Source: JARRRD01 sp037381085
GTDB taxonomy: Bacteria > Nitrospirota > Thermodesulfovibrionia > Thermodesulfovibrionales > UBA6898
Length of the DNA stretch: 5,413 nt
Direction of reading: 5' to 3'
NCBI GenBank assembly: GCA_037381085.1
Contig: JARRRD010000116.1
Span: 1-5,413, forward strand
The translations under genes were made by a program, and so were the position numbers. Numbering within the stretch: position 1 is the first letter of the stretch; the number at the start of each line of letters is the position of its first letter. Shown here one piece after another: positions 1-5,413 of the stretch. Under the pieces are notes generated by a model. That model was not told the DNA's origin. It did no database searches and was given only the letters and a program-made list of their open reading frames with translations.

Positions 1-30
1 GGACTCCCGGACTGCCGGTCCGGGAGTTTT
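1..30 (+). terminator. Probable intrinsic terminator hairpin (+ strand)
   Basis: Bases 3-12 and 18-27 form a perfect 10-bp, mostly GC stem around a 5-nt loop, and the right arm runs into TTTT (27-30). Read on the + strand this is a short rho-independent terminator, presumably ending a rightward gene just outside the window. It lies inside the still-open leftward dciA-like frame, so the two genes probably converge and that frame probably stops just past the edge. The T run is short, and whether the hairpin also works leftward cannot be judged because the flank is missing. Confidence 0.6.
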
Positions 31-312
31 AGTCCTGTATATCCTGCCGATCCTGAAGCGCACTTCTTTCACGCCGTAGGGCCTCAGTTTCTCAACTATC
101 TGCCGTTTATGGAACGTCAGTTGCTGCATCCATATCGGCTGGTCTACGTTCACGAGAAGCTCGCCTTCGGCGAGCCTTGACGGCGACATATGAGCCGACA
201 GGGTCGGACCGAAAAGGGAATCCCATTCACTTCTTATCCGCCCGAGCCGGACGCCGGCTGCCAGTCCGAGCCTCTTGAGCAGCGGTGACAGCGCGTGAGA
301 CGCCTTTTCCAC
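1..312 (-). CDS. dciA: DciA/DUF721 family protein (partial, C-terminus beyond window)
   Basis: The frame is open for 104 codons from a GTG at 312-310 to the window edge, so the 3' end is missing. The protein begins VEKASHALSP and then shows the DUF721 pattern: a helix ending in a conserved Trp (RIRSEW, about residues 25-30), a glycine turn (LFGPTL), HMSPSRLAEGELLVNV (41-56), and a second Trp before a basic helix (WMQQLTFHKRQIVEKL, 61-76). The family includes DciA, which helps load the replicative helicase DnaB in bacteria without DnaC; other DUF721 members are uncharacterised, so that role is inferred. The GTG shares its first base with the rpmB stop (TAGTG), and an AAGG Shine-Dalgarno lies 7 nt upstream (320-323), so it should be translationally coupled to L28. 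The last codons read through the hairpin at 3-27. The family call is firm; the cellular role is less so. Confidence 0.82.
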   Translation of the reverse strand, partial: MEKASHALSPLLKRLGLAAGVRLGRIRSEWDSLFGPTLSAHMSPSRLAEGELLVNVDQPIWMQQLTFHKRQIVEKLRPYGVKEVRFRIGRIYRTKTPGPAVRES

Positions 313-500
313 TAGACGACCTTCTTCACCGCTCCGGAGCGAAGACATCTCGTACAGACATAAGCACGCTTCACCCCGCCCGACGTGACGACTCTGGTCC
401 TCTGAAGGTTCGGCAATACCTGTCTTTTCGTCCGGTTGTTGGCATGGCTTACATTGTTGCCGACAGTCTTTTTCTTGCCACATGCGATACAGCTTGCCAA
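312..500 (-). CDS. rpmB: 50S ribosomal protein L28
   Basis: This 62-residue protein has the full L28 signature: the segment around residues 14-26 (GNNVSHANNRTKR), then PNLQ, RVV, GGVKR and a CTRCLRSG tail. L28 is a late-assembling protein of the large ribosomal subunit that contacts 23S rRNA. Cysteines at 4, 7, 49 and 52 form two CxxC pairs, marking the zinc-binding (C+) version of the protein. The start is TTG (500-498): the family N-terminus begins exactly here and an AGGAGG Shine-Dalgarno sits 8 nt upstream, with no competing ATG. It is the first gene of a leftward unit, and its stop overlaps the dciA-like GTG by one base. A well-formed promoter lies about 40 bp upstream. Usual partners such as rpmG are not adjacent on the visible side. 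Confidence 0.97.
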   Translation of the reverse strand: MASCIACGKKKTVGNNVSHANNRTKRQVLPNLQRTRVVTSGGVKRAYVCTRCLRSGAVKKVV

Positions 501-508
501 TTGAGGTT

Positions 509-516
509 CCTCCTTT
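509..516 (-). promoter_or_regulatory. Ribosome binding site of rpmB
   Basis: On the minus strand this reads AAAGGAGG, a full match to the anti-Shine-Dalgarno core, with 8 nt to the TTG codon at 500. It decides the start, since a TTG would otherwise be a doubtful initiator. Confidence 0.9.
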
Positions 517-521
517 CAGAA

Positions 522-551
522 TTGCATAATAAGGCTTTTTTATGATAACAT
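522..551 (+). promoter_or_regulatory. Candidate weak promoter for infB operon
   Basis: TTGCAT (522-527) and TAACAT (546-551) are separated by 18 nt and match the sigma-70 boxes at 3 of 6 and 4 of 6 positions. If used, the transcript would start near 558 and leave an untranslated leader of about 65 nt before infB. This is the best + strand candidate I found in the gap, but the match is poor. It would overlap the rpmB promoter on the other strand, so the two polymerases might compete. Confidence 0.27.
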
Positions 552-570
552 TTTAAGATTAACGAAACAA
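542..570 (-). promoter_or_regulatory. Sigma-70-type promoter for rpmB-dciA
   Basis: On the minus strand a -35 box TTGTTT (570-565) is followed after exactly 17 nt by a -10 box TATCAT (547-542). The -10 matches the consensus TATAAT at 5 of 6 positions and carries the extended TG one base upstream (TGTTATCAT). Transcription would begin near 535, giving a leader of about 35 nt that just contains the Shine-Dalgarno. The surroundings are clearly AT-rich compared with the coding regions. The assignment rests on consensus matching only. Confidence 0.65.
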
Positions 571-622
571 CAATGACGCCCCCCACTTGTTGGGAAAGCG
601 GGCGGGGATAGGCTATCTGATA

Positions 623-2974
623 ATGACGAAAATAAGAGTTTACGAACTGGCAAAGAAGCTCAATCTCCAGAGCAAGGAGATTCTGGACGCCCTGTCCTCG
701 TTGGGCATAGAAGGCAAGACCCATTCCTCGAGTATTGAAAAGGACGTTGCCGAGAAGATAACAAAGGCCCTGAAGACGGGGAGGGCTGCCGTGGAAAAGA
801 CCGCGGCTGCCCCGGAGACCCTGAAACCGGCGAGGGCGGAAGGCACGCCGGAAAGGAAGGCGGTCCGGCCTGAAAAACCAGGAGCTGAGGCCGTTCAAAA
901 AGGCCGGGTCCGGGAAGAAGGAAAAAAGGGCAGGGAAGAGAAGACCTCAGGAGAGAAAGAGCGCGGCCCGGAAGAAAGAACCCCGGCAGCCCCTGCTGAC
1001 GTCGAAGAAGAAATAAAACTGCCGGACAGGTTCAAGAAGGATATCGAGGCGGAAAAGATCGAGAAGTTCAAGGCCAAGCCGGGCCTGCAGAGGGCCTTTC
1101 AGTCCATCAGGAAGATAGAGCCCAAGAAATGGCATGACCTCCGGGGAGGCAAGAGGGGTGACCGTTCGAGGTTCGCGCCGAGGCAGGAACAGAAACCCCA
1201 GATACAGTCCACGATGCCGAGGAAGAAGATCCTCAAGCTCCGCGAGGGAACGACCGTCAAGGAGTTCTCGGAGCTGCTCGGGCTGAAATTTTCCGATGTG
1301 ATCAAGAAGTTTATGGAACTCGGCTACATGCCCACGATCAACCAGCCTGTCGATCCCGATGCGGCCCTTCTCGTTGCCGAGGCGTTTGGCGTCAAGATGG
1401 AGTTGTCATCCGTGGAGGAAGACGTCCAGGTCGAAGAAGTGGAAGAGGATGCCACGAAGCTCCGGCCCAGGGCCCCTGTTGTAACGATAATGGGGCATGT
1501 CGACCACGGGAAGACGTCCCTCCTCGATGCCATTCGCGAGACAAAGGTCACCGAAACGGAGGCGGGGGGCATCACGCAGCATATCGGCGCCTACAAGGTC
1601 AATCTGAAGGGGAAGGACATCGTCTTCCTCGATACGCCCGGGCACGAGGCGTTCACCGCAATGAGGGCACGGGGCGCGAAGGTTACCGACATAGTCGTTC
1701 TTGTTGTGGCGGCGGACGACGGCGTGATGCCTCAGACTGTCGAGGCGATAAATCATGCGAAGGCGGCCAATGTACCGATAGTTGTGGCCGTAAACAAGAT
1801 TGACAAGCCTGAGGCCAACGTGGACAGGGTAAAGAACGAGCTCTCCGAGCACGGCATCATCTCCGAAGAATGGGGTGGACAGAATATATTTGTTGAGGTT
1901 TCCGCGAAGAAGCGGCTCGGGATAGAGAACCTCCTCGAGATGATCCTCCTGCAGGCGGAAATGATGGAACTGCGGGGGAACCCGGAGAGACTGGCAAAAG
2001 GAACGGTGGTGGAGGCAAAACTGGACAAGGGAAGGGGCCCTGTTGCCACGCTTCTCGTCCAGACCGGCCACCTCGGAATCGGCGACGCCCTCCTGTCCGG
2101 GACCCACGTGGGCAAGGTAAGGGCATTGATCGACGACAGCGGGAGAAGGGTGCAGGATGTCGGGCCTTCAACACCTGTGGAGGTAATAGGCTTCTCAGAG
2201 GTGCCCAGCTCGGGCGATATATTCACTGTCGTCGAAGATGAGAAGCGTGCCCGGCAGATTGCGCTGTCGAGACAGCAGAAGCAGAGATCGCTGGAGATCG
2301 CGAGGGCCAAGAAGCTGACCCTGGACGAGCTTTATACGAAGATAAAAGAGGGACAGATAAAGGAACTCAACATCATCATCAAGGGTGACGTGCACGGCTC
2401 GGTCGAGGCGATCAAGGACGCTCTGGAGAATATCACTCATCCCGAGGTGAAGGTGAGGGTTATTCACACCTCTGTGGGGGGAATAAACGAATCCGATGTC
2501 ATGCTTGCGACGGCGTCCAATGCCATCATCCTGGGATTCAACGTACGGCCCGAGGTGAAGGCCGCGCAGACCGCCGAAAAGGAAGGGGTCGATATCCGGC
2601 TCTATAACGTGATTTACGAAGCGATAGAAGACGTGAAGAAGGCGCTGGAGGGACTGCTCGAACCGACTCTCAAGGAGAAGGTCCTCGGCAGGGCGGAAGT
2701 CAGACAGCTGTTCCCCGTCTCACGGCTCGGCACCATAGCCGGTTCCTATGTGACGGACGGCTATATGTCCCGTTCGAGTGACGGCATTCGTGTTCTGAGG
2801 GACAACGTGGTCATTTACGAAGGCAAGATGAGCACGCTGAAGCGGTTCAAGGACGATGTCAAGGAAGTCCAGTCCGGCTACGAATGCGGCGTCCTTATCG
2901 AGAATTTCAACGATCTTAAAGTCGGGGACATCCTGGAGAATTTTATAATAGAAAAAATAGCGGCAAAGCTGTAA
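623..2974 (+). CDS. infB: Translation initiation factor IF-2
   Basis: This 783-residue GTPase brings fMet-tRNA to the 30S subunit and promotes subunit joining. In order: an IF2_N domain (about 1-53, starting MTKIRVYELAKKL); a charged Lys/Glu/Ala/Pro linker (about 54-200); a second IF2_N-like domain (about 207-260); the GTPase domain with G1 GHVDHGKT (291-298), G2 GGIT (315-318), G3 DTPGH (337-341), G4 NKID (391-394) and G5 SAK (427-429); a beta-barrel domain II (about 455-540); domain III with GDVHGSVEAI and NVRPEV (about 562-645); and the fMet-tRNA-binding C-terminal domain with the GYECG and NFNDLKVGD signatures (about 752-769). All five G motifs are intact. The ATG at 623 is chosen because the family N-terminus begins there; an in-frame TTG at 587 would add 12 unrelated residues. 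The Shine-Dalgarno is weak (AGG at 610-612). Tandem stops TAA TAG end the gene. No nusA precedes it. Confidence 0.98.
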   Translation: MTKIRVYELAKKLNLQSKEILDALSSLGIEGKTHSSSIEKDVAEKITKALKTGRAAVEKTAAAPETLKPARAEGTPERKAVRPEKPGAEAVQKGRVREEGKKGREEKTSGEKERGPEERTPAAPADVEEEIKLPDRFKKDIEAEKIEKFKAKPGLQRAFQSIRKIEPKKWHDLRGGKRGDRSRFAPRQEQKPQIQSTMPRKKILKLREGTTVKEFSELLGLKFSDVIKKFMELGYMPTINQPVDPDAALLVAEAFGVKMELSSVEEDVQVEEVEEDATKLRPRAPVVTIMGHVDHGKTSLLDAIRETKVTETEAGGITQHIGAYKVNLKGKDIVFLDTPGHEAFTAMRARGAKVTDIVVLVVAADDGVMPQTVEAINHAKAANVPIVVAVNKIDKPEANVDRVKNELSEHGIISEEWGGQNIFVEVSAKKRLGIENLLEMILLQAEMMELRGNPERLAKGTVVEAKLDKGRGPVATLLVQTGHLGIGDALLSGTHVGKVRALIDDSGRRVQDVGPSTPVEVIGFSEVPSSGDIFTVVEDEKRARQIALSRQQKQRSLEIARAKKLTLDELYTKIKEGQIKELNIIIKGDVHGSVEAIKDALENITHPEVKVRVIHTSVGGINESDVMLATASNAIILGFNVRPEVKAAQTAEKEGVDIRLYNVIYEAIEDVKKALEGLLEPTLKEKVLGRAEVRQLFPVSRLGTIAGSYVTDGYMSRSSDGIRVLRDNVVIYEGKMSTLKRFKDDVKEVQSGYECGVLIENFNDLKVGDILENFIIEKIAAKL

Positions 2975-2976
2975 TA

Positions 2977-3136
2977 GATTCTGCCGCGGATCATCAGCAA
3001 TTCTGCGAACGCTCGCGGGTGGACTTCCCGGGAGCGGGGATGGAAAGCGGCCGTTCTTCCGGATGGGGCCCGACGACTTCTTGTTACAGTCATTTCCCTG
3101 TTTCGCTTGGTAAGACAAAAAATAACCGGCAGAATC
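2977..3136. repeat. 10-bp inverted repeat bracketing the infB-rbfA spacer
   Basis: GATTCTGCCG at 2977-2986 is the exact reverse complement of CGGCAGAATC at 3127-3136, with 140 bp between the arms. The match does not extend on either side. In a transcript the arms could close a long-range stem around the inner hairpin. Alternatively they could be worn terminal repeats of a small insertion, or chance. Confidence 0.4.
3011..3035 (+). other. Hairpin in infB-rbfA spacer
   Basis: GCTCGCGGG (3011-3019) pairs with CCCGGGAGC (3027-3035) at 8 of 9 positions, the exception being one G-G mismatch, around a 7-nt loop. It is GC-rich and should be stable as RNA. No U-tract follows, so a processing or stability element is more likely than a terminator. 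Confidence 0.45.
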
Positions 3137-3157
3137 CGGCGAGTTCAAAGGTGAAAT

Positions 3158-3517
3158 ATGCTTCCATATAAACGTTCGGAAAGGGTGGCCGATCTCATCA
3201 GAGAGGAGATAGCCGACCTGATCATGTACAAACTGAAGGACCCCCGTATCGGCTTCGTGACTGTAACAGGTGTGGAGATGACCCCTGACCTCAAGATCGC
3301 CAGGGTCTACGTAAGCATTCTTAAGGAGGAAGACCGCGAGGGTACGCTTGAAATACTGAACGCGTCAAGGAGCTTCATGCGTTCATCTCTCTCGAAGAGA
3401 CTGAGGCTTAAATTCATCCCCAGTATCGAGTTCAGGATGGACACATCCATCGATTACGGCTTCAAGATGGACAAGCTGCTGAAGGAGATCAGGAAAGATG
3501 ACGATGAAGGCTCCTAA
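3158..3517 (+). CDS. rbfA: 30S ribosome-binding factor A
   Basis: RbfA binds the immature 30S subunit near helix 1 of 16S rRNA and helps its final maturation, notably in the cold. The 119-residue length fits the family. The N-terminus has the family pattern of an initial Arg-rich helix (YKRSERVADLIREEIADLI, residues 4-22), then KDPRIGFVTVTGVEMTPDL (27-45) and ARVYVS (48-53) of the KH-like fold. Later come LR and the RMDTSIDYGFKMDKLL segment (93-108), in which the conserved Asp and the final helix are clear. The ATG at 3158 follows a good Shine-Dalgarno (AAAGGTGA, 3147-3154). It lies 183 bp after infB, and its last 20 bases overlap the next gene. Its role beside infB and truB is the usual one in this cluster. 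Confidence 0.96.
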   Translation: MLPYKRSERVADLIREEIADLIMYKLKDPRIGFVTVTGVEMTPDLKIARVYVSILKEEDREGTLEILNASRSFMRSSLSKRLRLKFIPSIEFRMDTSIDYGFKMDKLLKEIRKDDDEGS

Positions 3518-4454
3518 AGAGATCCTTTCGGTCCTTAAGAAGGAAAAGAGTTTTGTTATCGCAGCCCACATCAGCCCCGACGGCGACACGATCGGTTCGG
3601 GGCTGGCGCTTTCGGCCGCCCTGGAGGCCATGGGCAAGAAAACGGCCGTCTACAGCCGGGACCGGATACCCAGGTACTACCGTTTTCTTCCGGGGCAGGG
3701 AAAAATCACGCGCGCGCTGAAGGAACTGGCAAAGACCGCACCGGTACTTGTCCTGCTTGACTGCAACAGCGCCCGCAGGGCTGGGACAGAGAAACAGGTC
3801 TTTCCGCTTTCACTGGTGATCGATCACCATGAAACGGAGAGTGACTTCGGCGACGTGAGATGGATCGAGCCTCGGGCTGCTGCAACGGGGTTGATGGTTT
3901 ATCATGTGATAAAAGCTCTGGGTGTGCGGCTTACTCGGGAGATGGCTGTTAACCTCTATACCGCCATCGCTGTCGATACGGGAACGTTCCGGTTCAGCAA
4001 CACTTCGGCGGAAGTGCTTGAGGCTGCGGCGGAACTTGTCAGGCACGGCGCCGACCCGTCGCATGTCTCCCAGGCGTTGTATGAGTCGTGGGAGGAGAAG
4101 AGATTAAGACTGCTCCAGATGACCCTGGAAACTCTTGAAATAAGGGACAGGATGGCTACCATTTTTATTACGCGGGAAATGTTCGAGAAGACGCGCACCA
4201 AGGCGGCCGACACCGAAAACTTCCCGAATTTTCCAAAGATGATAGGCGCGGTTGAGGTGTCGGTGTCCTTCAGGCAAAAGGGCGGAAACACATGGAAGGT
4301 CAGTATGAGATCGAGGGGAAAAGTCAATGTCGCCAGGATAGCCGAGATTTTCGGCGGCGGCGGCCACGCCAATGCCGCAGGGTACGAAGTGGAAGGTAGT
4401 GCCAGGGCGGTCAGAGATGCTCTTTTCAGGGCGTACGAGAGTTATCGCAAGTAG
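3498..4454 (+). CDS. nrnA: DHH/DHHA1 phosphoesterase, NrnA type (nanoRNase / pAp phosphatase)
   Basis: This 318-residue cytoplasmic enzyme belongs to the family that degrades very short RNAs (nanoRNA) from the end and, in characterised members, dephosphorylates pAp to AMP. The metal-binding motifs of the DHH domain are all present: HISPDGD (H24, D28, D30), LLDCN (D88), the IDHHE signature (D109, H110, H111) and AVDTG (D160). The C-terminal DHHA1 domain carries SMRSRG (269-274) and the substrate-binding GGGGHANAAG (286-295). No residue expected for catalysis is missing. Two ATGs compete, at 3498 and 3504 (ATGACGATG). An AAGGAG at 3482-3487 lies 10 nt before the first, and AGGA at 3491-3494 lies 9 nt before the second, so either may be used. 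It overlaps rbfA by 20 nt and its TAG touches the truB ATG, implying coupled translation. Whether it prefers nanoRNA or pAp cannot be read from sequence alone. Confidence 0.92.
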   Translation: MTMKAPKEILSVLKKEKSFVIAAHISPDGDTIGSGLALSAALEAMGKKTAVYSRDRIPRYYRFLPGQGKITRALKELAKTAPVLVLLDCNSARRAGTEKQVFPLSLVIDHHETESDFGDVRWIEPRAAATGLMVYHVIKALGVRLTREMAVNLYTAIAVDTGTFRFSNTSAEVLEAAAELVRHGADPSHVSQALYESWEEKRLRLLQMTLETLEIRDRMATIFITREMFEKTRTKAADTENFPNFPKMIGAVEVSVSFRQKGGNTWKVSMRSRGKVNVARIAEIFGGGGHANAAGYEVEGSARAVRDALFRAYESYRK

Positions 4455-5372
4455 ATGCTGCTGCGAAGTCCGAATGGCATAATCAATCTCAATAAACCTC
4501 CGCATATTACTTCCCACGATGCCGTGTCGCGGGTGAAGCGTCAGCTCGGGGTGAAGAAGGCGGGACATGCCGGGACCCTTGATCCTCTTGCGACGGGTAT
4601 TCTGCTGGTCTGCATGAACGAGGCCACAAAAGTCAGCAGGTTCCTTATGGACATGGATAAGGAATACAGAGCCCGTGTGAAACTTGGCGAAAGAACGGAC
4701 ACCTGTGATTCTCAGGGGCGGGTCATCGACCGGAGAGACGTCCCTGATCTGGCAAAGGCGGAAATCGAAGAGACCGTCTCAATGTTCGGGGGCACGATCA
4801 TGCAGAGGCCGCCCATGTATTCGGCAATAAAGATCGGGGGGAAGACGCTCCACAGACTCGCCCGCAAAGGGATCGAGATCGAAAGGCCGGAGAGGCGCGT
4901 GCAGATTTACGACATACGGGTCCTGGAAGTGGATCTTCCGTATTTCGATCTCCTGGTTTCCTGTTCACGGGGAACTTACATCAGGACTCTTTGCGATGAC
5001 ATCGGGACAAGGCTCGGTACGGGGGCCCATCTTTCGGCACTGGAAAGAACAAGAATAGGTTTCTTTACACTGAAGGATGCCGTGACCATCGAAGGTCTGA
5101 ACGGGGAAGAGTCGGCCTTGGCCTCCGACAGCAGGTCCTTATGTTCCATAGACTGCGCTTTGTCACGACTGCCCGAAATAATATTCGATGAACCGGAATA
5201 CAGACTCATCAGAAACGGCGTTCCGATAAGGTTGCGGAAAGCCGGGGAATTGACGGACGGATCCAGCATAAGACTGAAGGATCCTTCGAAGAATCTCTTT
5301 GGCATTGGCAGGATAAATGCCGGTGTCGTCAGGGTCGAAAGACTTCTCCATCTACCGCCTAAATTTGAGTAG
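4455..5372 (+). CDS. truB: tRNA pseudouridine(55) synthase
   Basis: TruB isomerises U55 of the T-loop of tRNAs to pseudouridine and also acts as a tRNA folding chaperone. The 305-residue length is typical. Motif order: NGIINLNKPPHITSHDAV (7-24); KAGHAGTLDPLATGIL (35-50) with the catalytic Asp at residue 43; KEYRARVKLGERTDTCD (69-85), whose Tyr71 corresponds to the active-site Tyr; the RPPMYSAIKIGGK segment (118-130); and CSRGTYIRTLCDDIG (170-184), with Arg178 at the conserved active-site Arg position. A TruB C-terminal/PUA-like tail follows (about 240-300). The ATG comes directly after the nrnA stop, in the same frame, so no start further upstream is possible. There is no clear Shine-Dalgarno; translation probably depends on ribosomes finishing nrnA. 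No rpsO or ribF follows within the 41 bp left. Confidence 0.97.
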   Translation: MLLRSPNGIINLNKPPHITSHDAVSRVKRQLGVKKAGHAGTLDPLATGILLVCMNEATKVSRFLMDMDKEYRARVKLGERTDTCDSQGRVIDRRDVPDLAKAEIEETVSMFGGTIMQRPPMYSAIKIGGKTLHRLARKGIEIERPERRVQIYDIRVLEVDLPYFDLLVSCSRGTYIRTLCDDIGTRLGTGAHLSALERTRIGFFTLKDAVTIEGLNGEESALASDSRSLCSIDCALSRLPEIIFDEPEYRLIRNGVPIRLRKAGELTDGSSIRLKDPSKNLFGIGRINAGVVRVERLLHLPPKFE

Positions 5373-5375
5373 GAA

Positions 5376-5391
5376 TGTGATCTAAATCACA
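5376..5391. promoter_or_regulatory. CRP/FNR-superfamily operator palindrome
   Basis: TGTGATCTAAATCACA is a perfect inverted repeat of TGTGAT and ATCACA around 4 bp. It is nearly identical to the E. coli CRP consensus core TGTGATCTAGATCACA and also resembles the HcpR-type boxes of anaerobes (TTGTGA-N6-TCACAA). It lacks the TTGAT half site that marks classical FNR. It lies 3 bp after the truB stop in AT-rich DNA, so it more likely serves a gene to the right of the window than truB. No T run follows, so it is not a terminator. Which regulator binds is inference. Confidence 0.7.
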
Positions 5392-5413
5392 AAACCTTAA
5401 ACTAATTTCTACA

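Larger units (their letters stand above)
2975..3157 (+). other. Long structured infB-rbfA intergenic spacer
   Basis: These 183 bp separate two genes of an otherwise tightly packed unit. I find no gene in it and in particular no DUF503/YlxP protein, which often sits between infB and rbfA in other bacteria. It starts with an extra TAG after the infB TAA. It contains a hairpin at 3011-3035 and a 10-bp inverted repeat that nearly frames the spacer (2977-2986 and 3127-3136). No T-tract follows the hairpin, so it is not a typical terminator. An RNA processing site, an internal promoter or a remnant of a lost gene are all possible. Confidence 0.5.

Noticed and set aside
285..545. 86-codon + strand frame
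   Set aside because: It lies antisense to rpmB and the dciA-like start, both of which have clear family motifs and Shine-Dalgarno sites; its translation has no recognisable pattern.
587..622. Earlier TTG start for infB adding 12 residues
   Set aside because: The family N-terminus begins at the ATG at 623; the added residues match nothing and no Shine-Dalgarno precedes the TTG.
1214..1315. Internal infB starts for shorter IF-2 forms (Met198, Met231)
   Set aside because: E. coli makes such forms, but neither ATG here has a convincing Shine-Dalgarno at proper spacing.
1406..2107. 233-codon minus strand frame inside infB
   Set aside because: It is antisense to the conserved GTPase domain. Long antisense frames are common in GC-rich coding DNA, and I recognise no family motif in it.
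2720..3148. 142-codon minus strand frame crossing the infB-rbfA spacer
   Set aside because: Much of it is antisense to the conserved IF-2 C-terminus, with no family motif; it would not explain the spacer.
3040..3171. 43-codon + strand frame starting ATG in the spacer
   Set aside because: It runs into the start of rbfA, its composition is not protein-like, and it resembles no family I know, including DUF503/YlxP.
5376..5391. Palindrome as a truB terminator
   Set aside because: The arms are short and AT-rich and are followed by A residues rather than a T run; an operator explains it better.

Overview
The window is a housekeeping segment of a bacterial chromosome with moderately high GC outside an AT-rich gap. 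It holds six protein genes in two divergent transcription units that share a 122-bp gap (501-622). Leftward runs rpmB (ribosomal protein L28, 312-500), followed by a dciA/DUF721-type gene cut off by the left edge. Rightward runs infB (IF-2), rbfA, a DHH/DHHA1 phosphoesterase of the NrnA type, and truB. The rightward order is the classic translation and ribosome-maturation cluster. Initiation factor, 30S maturation factor, nanoRNA/pAp phosphatase and tRNA pseudouridine-55 synthase are all coded on one strand.

Organism: the genes are universal bacterial ones, so taxonomy is only inferred. The infB-rbfA-nrnA-truB order, the DUF721 neighbour, the four-cysteine L28 and the charged IF-2 linker would suit a Gram-negative anaerobe-like lineage such as Nitrospirota or Desulfobacterota. 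This is a low-confidence guess. Nothing suggests phage, plasmid or recent transfer.

Region by region: 1-30 holds a strong 10-bp hairpin plus a short T run, reading as a + strand terminator and overlapping the partial dciA-like gene. 312-500 is rpmB, with a TTG start behind a perfect Shine-Dalgarno. 501-622 is the divergent control region, with a good extended -10 promoter toward rpmB and a weaker candidate toward infB. 623-2974 is infB. 2975-3157 is an unusually long, structured spacer with no convincing gene. 3158-5372 holds rbfA, nrnA and truB packed tightly: a 20-nt overlap, then a stop codon directly abutting the next start. 5373-5413 contains a near-perfect CRP/FNR-family palindrome, probably the control region of an unseen downstream gene.

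I found no clear new biological system. The points most worth a second look are the palindrome at the right edge, the detachment of infB from nusA and its pairing back-to-back with rpmB-dciA, and the structured infB-rbfA spacer.
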